This document shows, piece after piece, positions 1 through 7,766 of a DNA stretch of 64,000 bases (position 1 is its first letter; every line of letters begins with the position of its first letter). A program made the position numbers and the translations under genes. Under the pieces are notes generated by a model that did not search any database, had not been told where the DNA came from, and saw only the letters and a list, made by a program, of their open reading frames with translations. Source of the stretch: Gluconobacter morbifer G707 (lineage in GTDB: Bacteria > Pseudomonadota > Alphaproteobacteria > Acetobacterales > Acetobacteraceae); assembly GCF_000234355.1 (NCBI RefSeq), contig NZ_AGQV01000013.1:1-64000 (forward strand), in the 5' to 3' direction.

Positions 1-8
1 CCTTTCTT

Positions 9-47
9 AAAAAACCCCGCCATCTCATTGAGAAGGCGGGGTTTTTT
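9..47. terminator. Strong bidirectional intrinsic terminator
   Basis: A perfect 13-bp stem runs from A6-CCCCGCC (9-21) to GGCGGGG-T6 (35-47). A second small stem (TCTC/GAGA) lies inside the loop. The A-run on one side and T-run on the other make it symmetrical, so it could end transcription from either direction. The gene to its left lies outside the window. Confidence 0.85.
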
Positions 48-119
48 GTTGTTGAAGACTTTATGCATTTGTCTGGAATCTTGTTCGGTGTGAAGAACAG
101 ATAACCCTGCAATGTTTGT

Positions 120-512
120 TTATGACGGCGATTTCAGTGTAAGCAGGATCGTGTCAGAGATCTTCATGCTTTCTAAGCAGATCTTGGAGTTCGCCAGCTC
201 ATCCATCTTTTTGCGGTAAGTGGTGTCCGTAATCTGCTTGTACAGTTCTGACTTCACGGCTTCCGATTGGATGTAGGTGACGTAGATATTGTGCTTTGGT
301 CCGACTTTTGTCCTGAGTCCATCGGAGCAAGCTGCGATTATAGCCTTTGGCGCAATAAATGACGATTAGCGGGGAATGGTTGGCGTTGCATTAAGGGCAG
401 GGTTGTTGACATGCGGCGTCCACTTACCATCGGATATTTTGAGTAGGGTTGATGTTCTTCCGATATGACTGTCGCCAGATTTTTCAGGCGATGTGGATGC
501 TGCAAGGCTCAT
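120..512 (-). pseudogene. Unknown protein, interrupted by an in-frame TAA
   Basis: Read on the minus strand from ATG at 512-510, one frame stays open for 130 codons to TAA at 122-120, except for a single TAA at codon 49 (368-366). The first part begins MSLAASTSPEK and reads through SDGKWTPHVNN. After the stop the frame continues with SSFIAPK, then GPKHNIYVTYIQSEAVKSEL, and ends near SMKISDTILLTLKSPS. Protein-like composition on both sides of the stop, in one frame, suggests a gene disabled by a point mutation. An upstream in-frame stop lies a few codons before the ATG. I do not recognise the family. An alternative is two unrelated short ORFs, which is less likely given the exact frame match. 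Confidence 0.4.
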
Positions 513-743
513 TGAAAATCCGCCGTGTTTTTAGCGACGATATCTTATCACATTGCTGCCGTGTCGAGCGTCATTATGGCTTGTGCTGTTTGTATGGTCG
601 GTGGTTCTTGTTGTGATGCTGGTGTACCTGCAGCCTTGCTTTTCTGACGGGCAGGCGATCTTGCCGATAATTGGGAGCATTGCTGTCTGACGTGTCAGAA
701 GAATAGGTCTTCGTCGGCCTTGTGCCGTTCATACTTCCTTTAT

Positions 744-771
744 TTGTCTCTACTCAAAAGGGGGGTATATT
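744..771 (+). promoter_or_regulatory. Candidate bfr promoter
   Basis: TTGTCT (744-749) and TATATT (766-771) are spaced by 16 bp and lie about 35 bp before the bfr start codon. They resemble sigma-70 -35 and -10 boxes. An AGGAGT ribosome binding site follows just before the ATG at 807. Confidence 0.35.
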
Positions 772-806
772 GGTTCGCTTAATCTCGTGAGTGCAGGAGT
801 ATAATA

Positions 807-1295
807 ATGGCCATCAGAGATCCGAAGGTTATCGAACACCTGAATACGCAGCTTACGAATGAGCTGACGGCTATCAACCAGTATTTCCTGCATGCCCGTA
901 CGTTACGTCACTGGGGTGTGACGCTGCTGGGAAAGAAAGAGTATGACGAATCCATTGAAGAGATGCGTCATGCGGACTGGCTGATCGAACGTATTCTTTT
1001 TCTGGATGGTCTGCCTAATGTGCAGCGTCTCAATCAGATTCTGATTGGGCAGAGTGTTGAAGAAATTCTCGAATGTGATCTCAAGCTGGAAAAGAAGGCG
1101 ATTGACGATCTTCGGGAAGGTATTGCCTATTGCGAAAGTGTCCGGGACTATGTTTCCCGTGATCTTCTTCTGAAAATTCTTGTCAACGAAGAAGAGCACG
1201 AAGACTTTCTGGATCGTCAGTTCGATCTTATTCGACAGGTTGGAATTGAGCGGTATATCCAGAAAAATTCCGCGCCTGCGCCCGACCAGGACTGA
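807..1295 (+). CDS. bfr: Bacterioferritin
   Basis: This is an iron-storage protein of 162 residues, the normal length for bacterioferritin, which forms a 24-subunit shell that oxidises and stores iron in the cytoplasm. The di-iron ligands expected for the family are all present: Glu19, Glu52, His55, Glu95, Glu128 and His131. Met53 sits where the haem-ligating methionine is found, within EEMRHAD. The start is supported by AGGAGT a few bases upstream. The gene converges on bfd across a shared terminator, which fits a storage and release pair. The C-terminal tail (NSAPAPDQD) is short and probably unstructured. Confidence 0.95.
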   Translation: MAIRDPKVIEHLNTQLTNELTAINQYFLHARTLRHWGVTLLGKKEYDESIEEMRHADWLIERILFLDGLPNVQRLNQILIGQSVEEILECDLKLEKKAIDDLREGIAYCESVRDYVSRDLLLKILVNEEEHEDFLDRQFDLIRQVGIERYIQKNSAPAPDQD

Positions 1296-1304
1296 AGATT
1301 GCAA

Positions 1305-1331
1305 ATGCCCGGCTTGTCCGGGCATTTTTTT
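1305..1331. terminator. Terminator between bfr and bfd
   Basis: An 8-bp perfect stem ATGCCCGG/CCGGGCAT with a 5-base loop is followed by a run of seven T (1325-1331). It ends bfr and is also placed to end the converging bfd transcript. Confidence 0.85.
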
Positions 1332-1341
1332 GTCTGGTTCG

Positions 1342-1545
1342 TTAGTGGACTTCGAGACTTTTCGAAGGGCAGGCCGCCTTTTCCTGCAAGGCTTTTCGCA
1401 GAAGGCATACGAGGCCTGAAACGCAGTTGCCGCACTGGGCGCGGCATTGACGGGCGGTGTAGATTTCGGCGGGACGAGAGGCGCCGTTCTGAATTGCTGC
1501 TTCTACATCAAGGTGAGAAAGTGCGTTACACGAACAGACGATCAT
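1342..1545 (-). CDS. bfd: Bacterioferritin-associated ferredoxin (BFD-like [2Fe-2S])
   Basis: This small protein of 67 residues has the BFD-family cysteine pattern C-x-C near the N-terminus (Cys4, Cys6) and C-x2-C later (Cys38, Cys41), which would hold a [2Fe-2S] cluster. In characterised systems Bfd binds bacterioferritin and passes electrons to its haem so that stored iron is released. Its position facing bfr supports that role. About 60 bp upstream of its start, the minus strand reads TTGAGAATGCATC, which resembles half of a Fur-type iron box. Iron repression is therefore plausible but unproven. Confidence 0.88.
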   Translation of the reverse strand: MIVCSCNALSHLDVEAAIQNGASRPAEIYTARQCRAQCGNCVSGLVCLLRKALQEKAACPSKSLEVH

Positions 1546-1641
1546 GAGGTGTGTCCAGCTTTCACTCTGAAGGACGATGAAGTCTGGAAATCTTATTAAG
1601 ATGCATTCTCAATTGCTGCAAGTTTTTTCTTTGCCTGTTTC

Positions 1642-2118
1642 CTATTCAGGGGGCTGTGACGGCAGAGGAGAGCTCCAGCGCTGGACAACCGGACGAATGG
1701 CAAAATTGCTCTGAATGCGGGCGACGCCGGGAAGTCGTGAGAGTTCTTCTTTAAGAATACGTTCGTAATCGGCCAGATCTCGTGCGGCGACATGAAGAAG
1801 GTAATCGGCTTCTCCCGTCATAAGGTAGCATTCCTGGATATCCACGCATTCCCGGATACGGGACTCGAACCGTCGGAGAGCGTCATCCGTCAGTTTTTCA
1901 AGCGTGATCTGGACAATGACGGTTGTCAGGTTGTGGGCTGAGCGCTCATCGATGATGGCGCGATAGCCCCGGATAATTCCTTTTTCTTCAAGGGTTCTGA
2001 CTCTGCGCAGGCAGGCGGACGGAGAGAGGCCGACGCGTGCGGCCAGCTCATTGTTGCTCATGCGTCCGTCATGCTGAAGGAAACGCAGGATCGATTCTGT
2101 GGTCCGATCGAAGATCAT
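1642..2118 (-). CDS. Lrp/AsnC-family transcriptional regulator
   Basis: At 158 residues this has the standard two-part Lrp/AsnC layout. An N-terminal winged helix-turn-helix spans about residues 5-60 (NNELAARVGLSPSACLRRV is the recognition region). A C-terminal effector-binding RAM domain spans about 65-145. Such proteins sense amino acids and often control a divergent neighbour. It is transcribed away from alanine racemase across a 112-bp AT-rich gap, so it may regulate alr in response to alanine, as Lrp-type proteins do for dad genes in other bacteria. That link is inferred from position only. Confidence 0.88.
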   Translation of the reverse strand: MIFDRTTESILRFLQHDGRMSNNELAARVGLSPSACLRRVRTLEEKGIIRGYRAIIDERSAHNLTTVIVQITLEKLTDDALRRFESRIRECVDIQECYLMTGEADYLLHVAARDLADYERILKEELSRLPGVARIQSNFAIRPVVQRWSSPLPSQPPE

Positions 2119-2230
2119 GGTGCAATTTTCTGTTTTATATCGAATAATTTTGCATATCTCTGGTGATTTAAGTCAGAAAATTCCATTCTTTGGCAAGAAA
2201 TTTCTTCGGCATGAGGTGTAGGATTCTCTC

Positions 2231-3358
2231 ATGTTGATCTCTTCTGCTTCCCGCCTCTGGCCTTCCTATCGTGCAGGTGCGTGCCTGACAGTCGATCTGT
2301 CAGCGATTGTGGCCAATTACCGGACTTTGAAAGAGAGGGTTGCGGACAGCATCTGCAGTGCGGTGGTCAAGGCGGACGCTTACGGTCTGGGTGCGGCCTA
2401 TGTTGCGCCTGAGCTGGAAAAGGCGGGAGCAAAAGAGTTTTTCGTGGCGCATGTGGATGAGGGCATCATTCTTCGGGAGCATGTTTCTCCTGATGCGCGC
2501 ATCACGGTGTTGCATGGACCGCGTCCCCAGGCTGCGGCGGATTTCGTGCGGTATGATCTGCGGCCAGTCCTGAACAGTCTCGAGCAGATTGAGACATGGC
2601 GAAACGAGGCTAGGAAAATGGATCGGTCTCTGGAAGCTGCCTTACAGGTGGATAGTGGGATGTCCCGTTTTGGTTTGTCGGACAGGGATGTTGAACGGCT
2701 TTCCGAAGAAGCGGCCCTTCTTGATGGCATTCATTCCACGCTCATCATGAGTCATCTGGCCTGTGCAGATGAACCTGAAAATCGGGCGAATTCGGAACAG
2801 CGGCAGAACATGCTTCGTCTGGCGTCCCGTTTACCGGCAGCGCCTTTGAGCCTGTCTGCGTCATCCGGGATTTTTCTGGGACCTGACTATCATCTGGATC
2901 TGGTTCGTCCGGGTGCCGCACTTTATGGGCTGAGACCCTGTGCAACACAGCCAAACCCGTTGCAGTCGGTTGTCCGGTTGCAGGCGCATGTTCTTCAGAT
3001 CCGCGATCTCGCGCCGGGTGAAGGGGTGGGTTACGGGCTGACTTATCGTCCTTTGGAACCACGGCGGATTGCGACGGTGGGTGCGGGATATGCGGATGGT
3101 TTTTCCCGCCATGGAGCGAAAGACGGGTGCGTCTGGTTCGGGGATTATCGTCTGCCGGTTATTGGTCGGATCTCCATGGATTCCATGTCGGTGGATATGA
3201 CGGATGTACCGGAAGGACTGCTTTCCCAGGACATGACGGTGGATCTGATCGGACCGCGGCGCAGCGTGGATGATGTGGCGCAGGCGGCCGGGACGATTGG
3301 CTATGAAGTACTGACGTCTCTCGGGCATCGGTATCATCGGACTTATGTGAAGCGGTGA
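2231..3358 (+). CDS. alr: Alanine racemase
   Basis: A PLP enzyme of 375 residues that interconverts L- and D-alanine, supplying D-alanine for peptidoglycan. The PLP-binding lysine is Lys47 in VVKADAYGLG, and the second catalytic base, a tyrosine, lies in GVGYGLTY at about residue 268. The N-terminal half is the TIM barrel and the C-terminal part (from about residue 245) is the beta-rich domain with GYADGFSR and GRISMDSM. No dadA (D-amino acid dehydrogenase) is next to it, so a catabolic or a biosynthetic role cannot be settled from context. The divergent Lrp-type gene suggests amino-acid control. Confidence 0.94.
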   Translation: MLISSASRLWPSYRAGACLTVDLSAIVANYRTLKERVADSICSAVVKADAYGLGAAYVAPELEKAGAKEFFVAHVDEGIILREHVSPDARITVLHGPRPQAAADFVRYDLRPVLNSLEQIETWRNEARKMDRSLEAALQVDSGMSRFGLSDRDVERLSEEAALLDGIHSTLIMSHLACADEPENRANSEQRQNMLRLASRLPAAPLSLSASSGIFLGPDYHLDLVRPGAALYGLRPCATQPNPLQSVVRLQAHVLQIRDLAPGEGVGYGLTYRPLEPRRIATVGAGYADGFSRHGAKDGCVWFGDYRLPVIGRISMDSMSVDMTDVPEGLLSQDMTVDLIGPRRSVDDVAQAAGTIGYEVLTSLGHRYHRTYVKR

Positions 3359-3509
3359 AAGATATGGCTCGGCTATCTGGATACTGTTTTCTGCGATGCG
3401 TTCATTGTCTGTTGGTTGACAGGCAGTCGGGGAAAACACAGATGTACGAAGTTATATCGGAATATGGCTTCTGCCTTTCCTCAAAATGATAATGAAACGG
3501 ATTGCCACC

Positions 3510-3956
3510 ATGTATCTCCGCCATGATCGTGCATTGACCGCAGTTTCCATCATGCTGGATGTCGCTTTTCATGCAGGCAGATCCGGGGTGGTCAGCGGGG
3601 CTGATATTGCCAAGCGTGGGAACATGTTGCGCCGGGGCATTGAACCGGTGCTTCAGGCTCTGTCACGGGCCGCTCTTCTAGACAGCGTGCGTGGTCCCAA
3701 AGGGGGCTACAGGCTGGGCCGTCCGCCGCGGACGATCACACTGCACGATATCGTTCGGACGGTGACGGAAAAGCGGGATGCGGATGAGGAAAGCCCTAAC
3801 GAACTGAGCGGAAAGGTGCTGGACCCTTTCTGGCAGACAATCGACGATGAAGTCGCAGCGAAAATGACACAGGTGACGCTGGAAAACCTGCTGCGGCTGG
3901 CGGAGGATGCCGGCATGACGCGGCCTAACCGGGCGCCTATTTCATTCTCTATATAA
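3510..3956 (+). CDS. Rrf2-family transcriptional regulator
   Basis: This is a winged-helix regulator of about 148 residues from the chosen ATG at 3510 (MYLRHDRALT). An ATG at 3486 would add eight residues, and neither start has a clear ribosome binding site. The recognition helix region (GADIAKRGNMLRRGIEPVLQ) and the wing (VRGPKGGYRLGR) are typical of Rrf2. No cysteines are present, so it cannot carry the Fe-S cluster of IscR-like members. It sits directly upstream of the sulfite reductase operon, with palindromes between them, so it is the likely sulfur-responsive regulator of that operon. This is inferred from position and from sulfur-related Rrf2 members such as CymR. Confidence 0.85.
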   Translation: MYLRHDRALTAVSIMLDVAFHAGRSGVVSGADIAKRGNMLRRGIEPVLQALSRAALLDSVRGPKGGYRLGRPPRTITLHDIVRTVTEKRDADEESPNELSGKVLDPFWQTIDDEVAAKMTQVTLENLLRLAEDAGMTRPNRAPISFSI

Positions 3957-3994
3957 CTTTCATGGAAAGTTATTAATTTAATTAACGAAATTTC

Positions 3995-4010
3995 TCCAAG
4001 GCATCTTGGA
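3995..4010. promoter_or_regulatory. Inverted repeat upstream of sulfite reductase operon
   Basis: TCCAAG-GCAT-CTTGGA is a perfect 6-bp inverted repeat just after the Rrf2 gene. It may be an operator or a weak hairpin. No T-run follows it. Confidence 0.35.
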
Positions 4011-4020
4011 TGATTCATCA

Positions 4021-4045
4021 TAATGGACCAATATTGGTGCCATTA
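4021..4045. promoter_or_regulatory. Candidate Rrf2 operator palindrome
   Basis: A 25-bp near-perfect dyad has left arm TAATGG-ACCAAT and right arm ATTGGT-G-CCATTA, with one extra G on the right. It lies between the Rrf2 gene and the cys operon, the usual place for an operator that controls both. It also resembles the long AT-centred dyads used by dimeric winged-helix regulators. Confidence 0.5.
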
Positions 4046-4185
4046 TGAAAATCTTTTCCCTTCTGATTTCTGTTCCGGGCGGACAGTGTCTCAAGCTTTC
4101 ATCCAGAGGTGAGGCGGGAGACAGGCATCTTTCCATGCTGGTGGCCGTTCTGCAGACTGGCAGCCTTCAGGGAGGAAAAGCATGA
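4045..4185 (+). CDS. Possible 46-residue leader ORF
   Basis: An ATG at the last base of the palindrome opens a 46-codon frame (begins MKIFSLLISVPGGQCLKLSS, ends LQGGKA). Its stop overlaps the DUF2849 start as ATGA at 4182-4185. That overlap would allow translational coupling. There is no clear ribosome binding site before it, so it would need leaderless translation. It carries a single cysteine, which is too little for a convincing cysteine attenuator. It may simply be a chance frame in the 5' leader. Confidence 0.2.
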   Translation: MKIFSLLISVPGGQCLKLSSRGEAGDRHLSMLVAVLQTGSLQGGKA

Positions 4186-4499
4186 AGCGTCCGGTGCGTC
4201 TTTCTTCCGGGGAAAAGCTGGTTCTGACCGCGAACCGCCTTCTGGATGGCCGGATCGTATGGTGGGGAACGGGCGGATCCTGGGAGCCACGACTTGCCAA
4301 AGCGTTGCTGCTGGATCCCGATGGCGCCGAGCAGGTTCTTGAAGAGGCGCAGAAAACGTCCCAGCGGGATGGGGTGGTTGGGATCTATGAAGTGGCCGTG
4401 CGTGACACGACGCCTGCTGAGCCCGTGACAGTGCGGGAGAAAATCCGCGCGCACGGACCAACCGTTCATCCCCAGTTTGCAGTGGAGACCGAACAGTGA
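4182..4499 (+). CDS. DUF2849 family protein, sulfite-reduction operon
   Basis: A small soluble protein of 105 residues matching the DUF2849 family, which is repeatedly found just upstream of CysI-type reductases in alphaproteobacteria. The start is supported by GGAGG about 9 bp upstream. It overlaps the reductase gene by 4 bp (4496-4499), so the two are translated together. There are no metal-binding motifs or membrane segments. Its biochemical role is not established. An accessory or electron-transfer partner for the reductase is an inference from conserved neighbourhood. Confidence 0.75.
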   Translation: MKRPVRLSSGEKLVLTANRLLDGRIVWWGTGGSWEPRLAKALLLDPDGAEQVLEEAQKTSQRDGVVGIYEVAVRDTTPAEPVTVREKIRAHGPTVHPQFAVETEQ

Positions 4500-6169
4500 C
4501 GACGCCTGTCGGCCATTATCAGTACGATCAGATTGATCGGGATTTCCTTCAGGCGCGGATCAGCGAGTTTGAAGGGCAGGTCCAGCGCCGTCTGGATGGG
4601 ACGCTCAGCGAGGATGAGTTCAAACCCCTGCGGCTGATGAACGGACTTTATCTTCAGCTTCACGCTTACATGCTGCGTATTGCCATTCCGTATGGGATTC
4701 TGGACAGCCGCCAGTTGCGGAAGCTTGGGGAAATCGGGCGGACGTATGACCGTGACTATGGTCATTTCACGACGCGCCAGAACATCCAGTTCAACTGGGT
4801 GCGGCTGGAAGACACGCCGGATATCCTGCGTGCTCTTGCGGATGTGGACATGCATGCCATCCAGACGAGCGGGAACTGTATCCGGAACGTGACGGCGGAC
4901 GAGTTTGCCGGTGCGGCGGCGGATGAGCTGGTGGATCCGCGGATTCATGCGGAAATCCTGCGACAGTGGTCCACGCTGCACCCGGAGTTCACGTTCCTTC
5001 CGCGCAAATTCAAGATCGCGATTTCCGGGAGCCCGAATGACCGGGTGGCGGCGCGTTTTCATGACATCGGTATTCTGGCGCGGCTGGACGCTGAAGGGCG
5101 GACGGTGTTCCGGATCTTCGTCGGAGGTGGTCTGGGGCGGACGCCGGTTGTCGGGAAAGAAATTTTTGATTCGGTGCCCGAAGATCATCTGCTGGCGACG
5201 CTGGAGGCCATTCTGCGCGTGTATAATGCGCATGGCCGACGGGACAATATCTACAAGGCCCGCATCAAGATCCTGGTCGAGGCGATAGGCATCGAGGCGT
5301 ATCGGGAGGCTGTGGAAAAAGAGCTTTCGCAGATGGACATGGTGCGGTACCGGCTGACGCCGGAGGCTGTCGCGGCCATCCGGAGCCGTTTTGCTTCGCC
5401 TGAACTGGTGGCGCCTGTCGATGCGGAAGACATTCTGGCGCAGCAGCGGGCGGAAGATCCACGGTTTGACCAATGGGTGCGCAGCAACACGCATCCGCAT
5501 CGTGCACCGGGGCATATCATTGCCGTTGTGTCGCTCAAGCCGACCGGGGGCATTCCGGGAGATGTCACGTCGGCGCAGATGGGGCGTCTGGCGGATCTGG
5601 CGGATGCACATTCCTTCGGAGAGATCCGTATCACGCATCTTCAGAATCTTGTGCTGGGGCATGTGAGGCAGGATCAGCTTTATGATCTGTGGTGCAGCCT
5701 GCGGGAGATCGGGCTGGGGGATGCGAATAACGGGCTGGTTGGAGACATCGTGGCGTGCCCGGGGCTGGACTATTGCGCGCTCGCGAATGCGCGGTCCATT
5801 CCGATTGCGCAGAAACTGAGCGCGCGTTTTGGCGATGCGACGTTGCAGGCGGAAATCGGGGCTCTGCGGATCAACATTTCCGGGTGCATCAATGCGTGTG
5901 GCCATCACCATGCGGGGCATATCGGCCTGCTGGGCGTGGACAAGCGCGGCGAGGAGTTTTTCCAGATCACGCTCGGGGGGCGCGCCGGGAACGAGGCTGC
6001 GATCGGGTCCATTCTCGGAGCGGCTCTGCCCGAAGATGACACGGTTGATGCTATTGCGCGGATCGTGGAGCGGTATCTCGGAATCCGGCAGCCGGGCGAG
6101 ACTTTCCTTCAGACGCTGGACCGGCTGGGGGATGTACCCTTCAGGGAGGCGGCTTATGAAACTGTTTGA
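4496..6169 (+). CDS. cysI: Sulfite reductase hemoprotein (CysI-type)
   Basis: This is a siroheme and [4Fe-4S] reductase of 557 residues, close to the length of CysI, reducing sulfite to sulfide with six electrons. The cluster and siroheme cysteines are visible as Cys421 and Cys427 (CPGLDYC) and Cys464 and Cys468 (CINAC). The two ferredoxin-like repeats and the siroheme-contact segment (RTYDRDYGHFTTRQNIQFNW) are present. It overlaps DUF2849 by 4 bp at its start and DUF934 by 14 bp at its end, so the three form one translational unit. A nitrite-reductase role is possible for the superfamily, but the DUF2849/DUF934 context points to sulfite. No CysJ-like flavoprotein lies nearby. Confidence 0.9.
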   Translation: MTTPVGHYQYDQIDRDFLQARISEFEGQVQRRLDGTLSEDEFKPLRLMNGLYLQLHAYMLRIAIPYGILDSRQLRKLGEIGRTYDRDYGHFTTRQNIQFNWVRLEDTPDILRALADVDMHAIQTSGNCIRNVTADEFAGAAADELVDPRIHAEILRQWSTLHPEFTFLPRKFKIAISGSPNDRVAARFHDIGILARLDAEGRTVFRIFVGGGLGRTPVVGKEIFDSVPEDHLLATLEAILRVYNAHGRRDNIYKARIKILVEAIGIEAYREAVEKELSQMDMVRYRLTPEAVAAIRSRFASPELVAPVDAEDILAQQRAEDPRFDQWVRSNTHPHRAPGHIIAVVSLKPTGGIPGDVTSAQMGRLADLADAHSFGEIRITHLQNLVLGHVRQDQLYDLWCSLREIGLGDANNGLVGDIVACPGLDYCALANARSIPIAQKLSARFGDATLQAEIGALRINISGCINACGHHHAGHIGLLGVDKRGEEFFQITLGGRAGNEAAIGSILGAALPEDDTVDAIARIVERYLGIRQPGETFLQTLDRLGDVPFREAAYETV

Positions 6170-6602
6170 ACTCGGGGCGCGGACGGCGCGGGTGCATGAG
6201 GCCCTGGTGTCACTGGCGGAGCTTGCGGAGCATGGCGAGGCCAGAGCCGTTCTGCTGGACAATGCGGATGAGGTTGAGGAGCTGAAGCCCTATCTGAACC
6301 GGCTGGAGCTTGTGGTGGTGCAGTTTCCGATTTTCCGGGACGGGCGCGCTTTCACGCAGGCGCGGGAACTGCGGGAATATCTGCGGTATGGTGGAGAAAT
6401 CCGGGCGGAAGGGCATATTCTTCCGGATCAGGCCAATTTCCTGAAGCGCTGCGGGGTGGATAGCGTCGTATTGCCCAAGGACGGGAATGGAAATCCCGTG
6501 CTTTGGGAAAAGCAGTTGCGGCAGTTTCCTGTCGCCTATCAGCGTTCCGTTCTGCCGGAGGTGCCTGTGGGAGAAGGGCTGCGGGTTCGGGAAGACGTCT
6601 AG
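6156..6602 (+). CDS. DUF934 family protein, sulfite-reduction operon
   Basis: A protein of 148 residues in the DUF934 family, recognised by FRDGRAFTQARELRE and GGEIRAEGHILPDQ. The ATG at 6156 lies inside the end of cysI (14-bp overlap), so expression depends on upstream translation. DUF934 genes accompany CysI in many proteobacteria that lack CysJ, and they are thought to help in sulfite reduction, but the mechanism is unknown. No cofactor motif is visible. Its 3' end overlaps the end of the converging corA by 4 bp (6599-6602). Confidence 0.82.
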   Translation: MKLFELGARTARVHEALVSLAELAEHGEARAVLLDNADEVEELKPYLNRLELVVVQFPIFRDGRAFTQARELREYLRYGGEIRAEGHILPDQANFLKRCGVDSVVLPKDGNGNPVLWEKQLRQFPVAYQRSVLPEVPVGEGLRVREDV

Positions 6603-7579
6603 CGGGCGCCGAACCAGCCTCTGCGCCAGAACCAGAACAGGGGCAGGATGACGGACAGGGCCATGAGACACAGGCCGTAGGGATAGCCGTATTTCCATCC
6701 CAGTTCCGGCATGAACTTGAAGTTCATGCCGTAGATGCCGGCGATGAGGGTCGGGGTAATGCCAATGGAACTGACGACGGTGAGGACTTTCATTCCGTCG
6801 TTCTGTTCGATGCTGATGAAGCCAAGTGTGGCATCCAGCAGGAACTGGACCTTGTTGACGGTCTGGGCCACGAAGTCGTTCAGGGATGAGATGTCGCGTG
6901 AGGCGACCTTGACGCGATTGCTCAGGTCGGCGCTCGTCTTGTCCGCGCGGTCCCCGACATAGATCAGCATGCGATCCAGCCCCAGGAGGCTGTCCCGGAT
7001 CATGGAGGCGAGGTCTCCCGCGTGGCCGAGGCGACGCAGGGTGATGCGGAGCATTTCACCGGTCTGGGCGGGATTTCGCGGCTGATCGGCATTGAAGACG
7101 CGGCGGGAGACGGTGTCCAGCGCGCGAGCCAGCCCTTCGAGAACATCGGCCAGCCGGTTGATGATGTCTTCAATGACTTCGACAAGAAGTTCGATGGCTG
7201 TGGGTTCGGGCGTGCCGGGAGGGCGCTCTGCCTGACGGCGGCCAAGTGTATCGAAGGCGAAGTAGTCTGCGTAACGGACCGTGATCAGATGACCGTTCCC
7301 GGTCAGGACAAGACCGATGGGCAGGGAGAAGGCGCTGTCATCCGTGCGTTTTACAAGTGGCGTGGAGAGGTAGAGGTTGCCGTCCTGTTCGCGGTGGCGG
7401 GAGGAGCTTTCGATTTCTTCCAGTTCGGAGCGGCGGGGTATGTGGACCTGAAGGTCTTTTTCCGCATCCGCGATCTCCACGGGGGTGGGATTGATCAGGT
7501 CGATCCATATGGTTTTTCTGATGTCAGTGTCCGGGCCGGCTTCACGGGCCGGAGTGCCGGCGGGGCGGACCAGAAACAT
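6599..7579 (-). CDS. corA: CorA-family divalent cation transporter
   Basis: An inner-membrane Mg2+/Co2+ channel family member of 326 residues. It has a large cytoplasmic N-terminal domain rich in helices and two C-terminal membrane helices. The signature GMN motif lies in GIYGMNFKFMPE at about residue 285, just before the last membrane segment. The protein ends in a basic tail (RRGWFGAR), as expected for the cytoplasmic end. It is transcribed divergently from the trp genes. Its 3' end overlaps the DUF934 gene by 4 bp, so no terminator separates the convergent pair. The metal it carries cannot be told from sequence. Confidence 0.9.
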   Translation of the reverse strand: MFLVRPAGTPAREAGPDTDIRKTIWIDLINPTPVEIADAEKDLQVHIPRRSELEEIESSSRHREQDGNLYLSTPLVKRTDDSAFSLPIGLVLTGNGHLITVRYADYFAFDTLGRRQAERPPGTPEPTAIELLVEVIEDIINRLADVLEGLARALDTVSRRVFNADQPRNPAQTGEMLRITLRRLGHAGDLASMIRDSLLGLDRMLIYVGDRADKTSADLSNRVKVASRDISSLNDFVAQTVNKVQFLLDATLGFISIEQNDGMKVLTVVSSIGITPTLIAGIYGMNFKFMPELGWKYGYPYGLCLMALSVILPLFWFWRRGWFGAR

Positions 7580-7697
7580 CGGGAAGACATCCTCTGCGAA
7601 AAAACCGAGGGCTTTTCATGTCGTGACTGGAGCATGACCGCAAGATGCCGCTCTGATTCTGGACCGCTAAATCTCAATAATCCCTGAAAAGAAGTGC

Positions 7698-7766
7698 ATG
7701 GATGGACGTTGGGGGCTGCCCTTGGTATCGCTGGAAAGCCTTCAAGCGGAACAGAGTGCGGTATGA
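7698..7766 (+). CDS. Possible 22-residue leader ORF before trpB
   Basis: ATG at 7698 opens a 22-codon frame ([16 protein letters not shown], then AEQSAV) whose stop overlaps the trpB ATG as ATGA at 7763-7766. AAGAAG lies a few bases before its ATG. It contains one tryptophan. The exact overlap suggests translational coupling to trpB. A classical attenuator peptide would usually carry tandem Trp codons, so function is uncertain and it could be chance. Confidence 0.25.
   Translation: MDGRWGLPLVSLESLQAEQSAV

Noticed and set aside
4466-6262. Long minus-strand open frame of 598 codons opposite cysI
   Set aside because: It lies opposite a clear sulfite reductase with cluster cysteines; its product is rich in Arg, Pro and His and has no family features. 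Long antisense frames are common in GC-rich genes.
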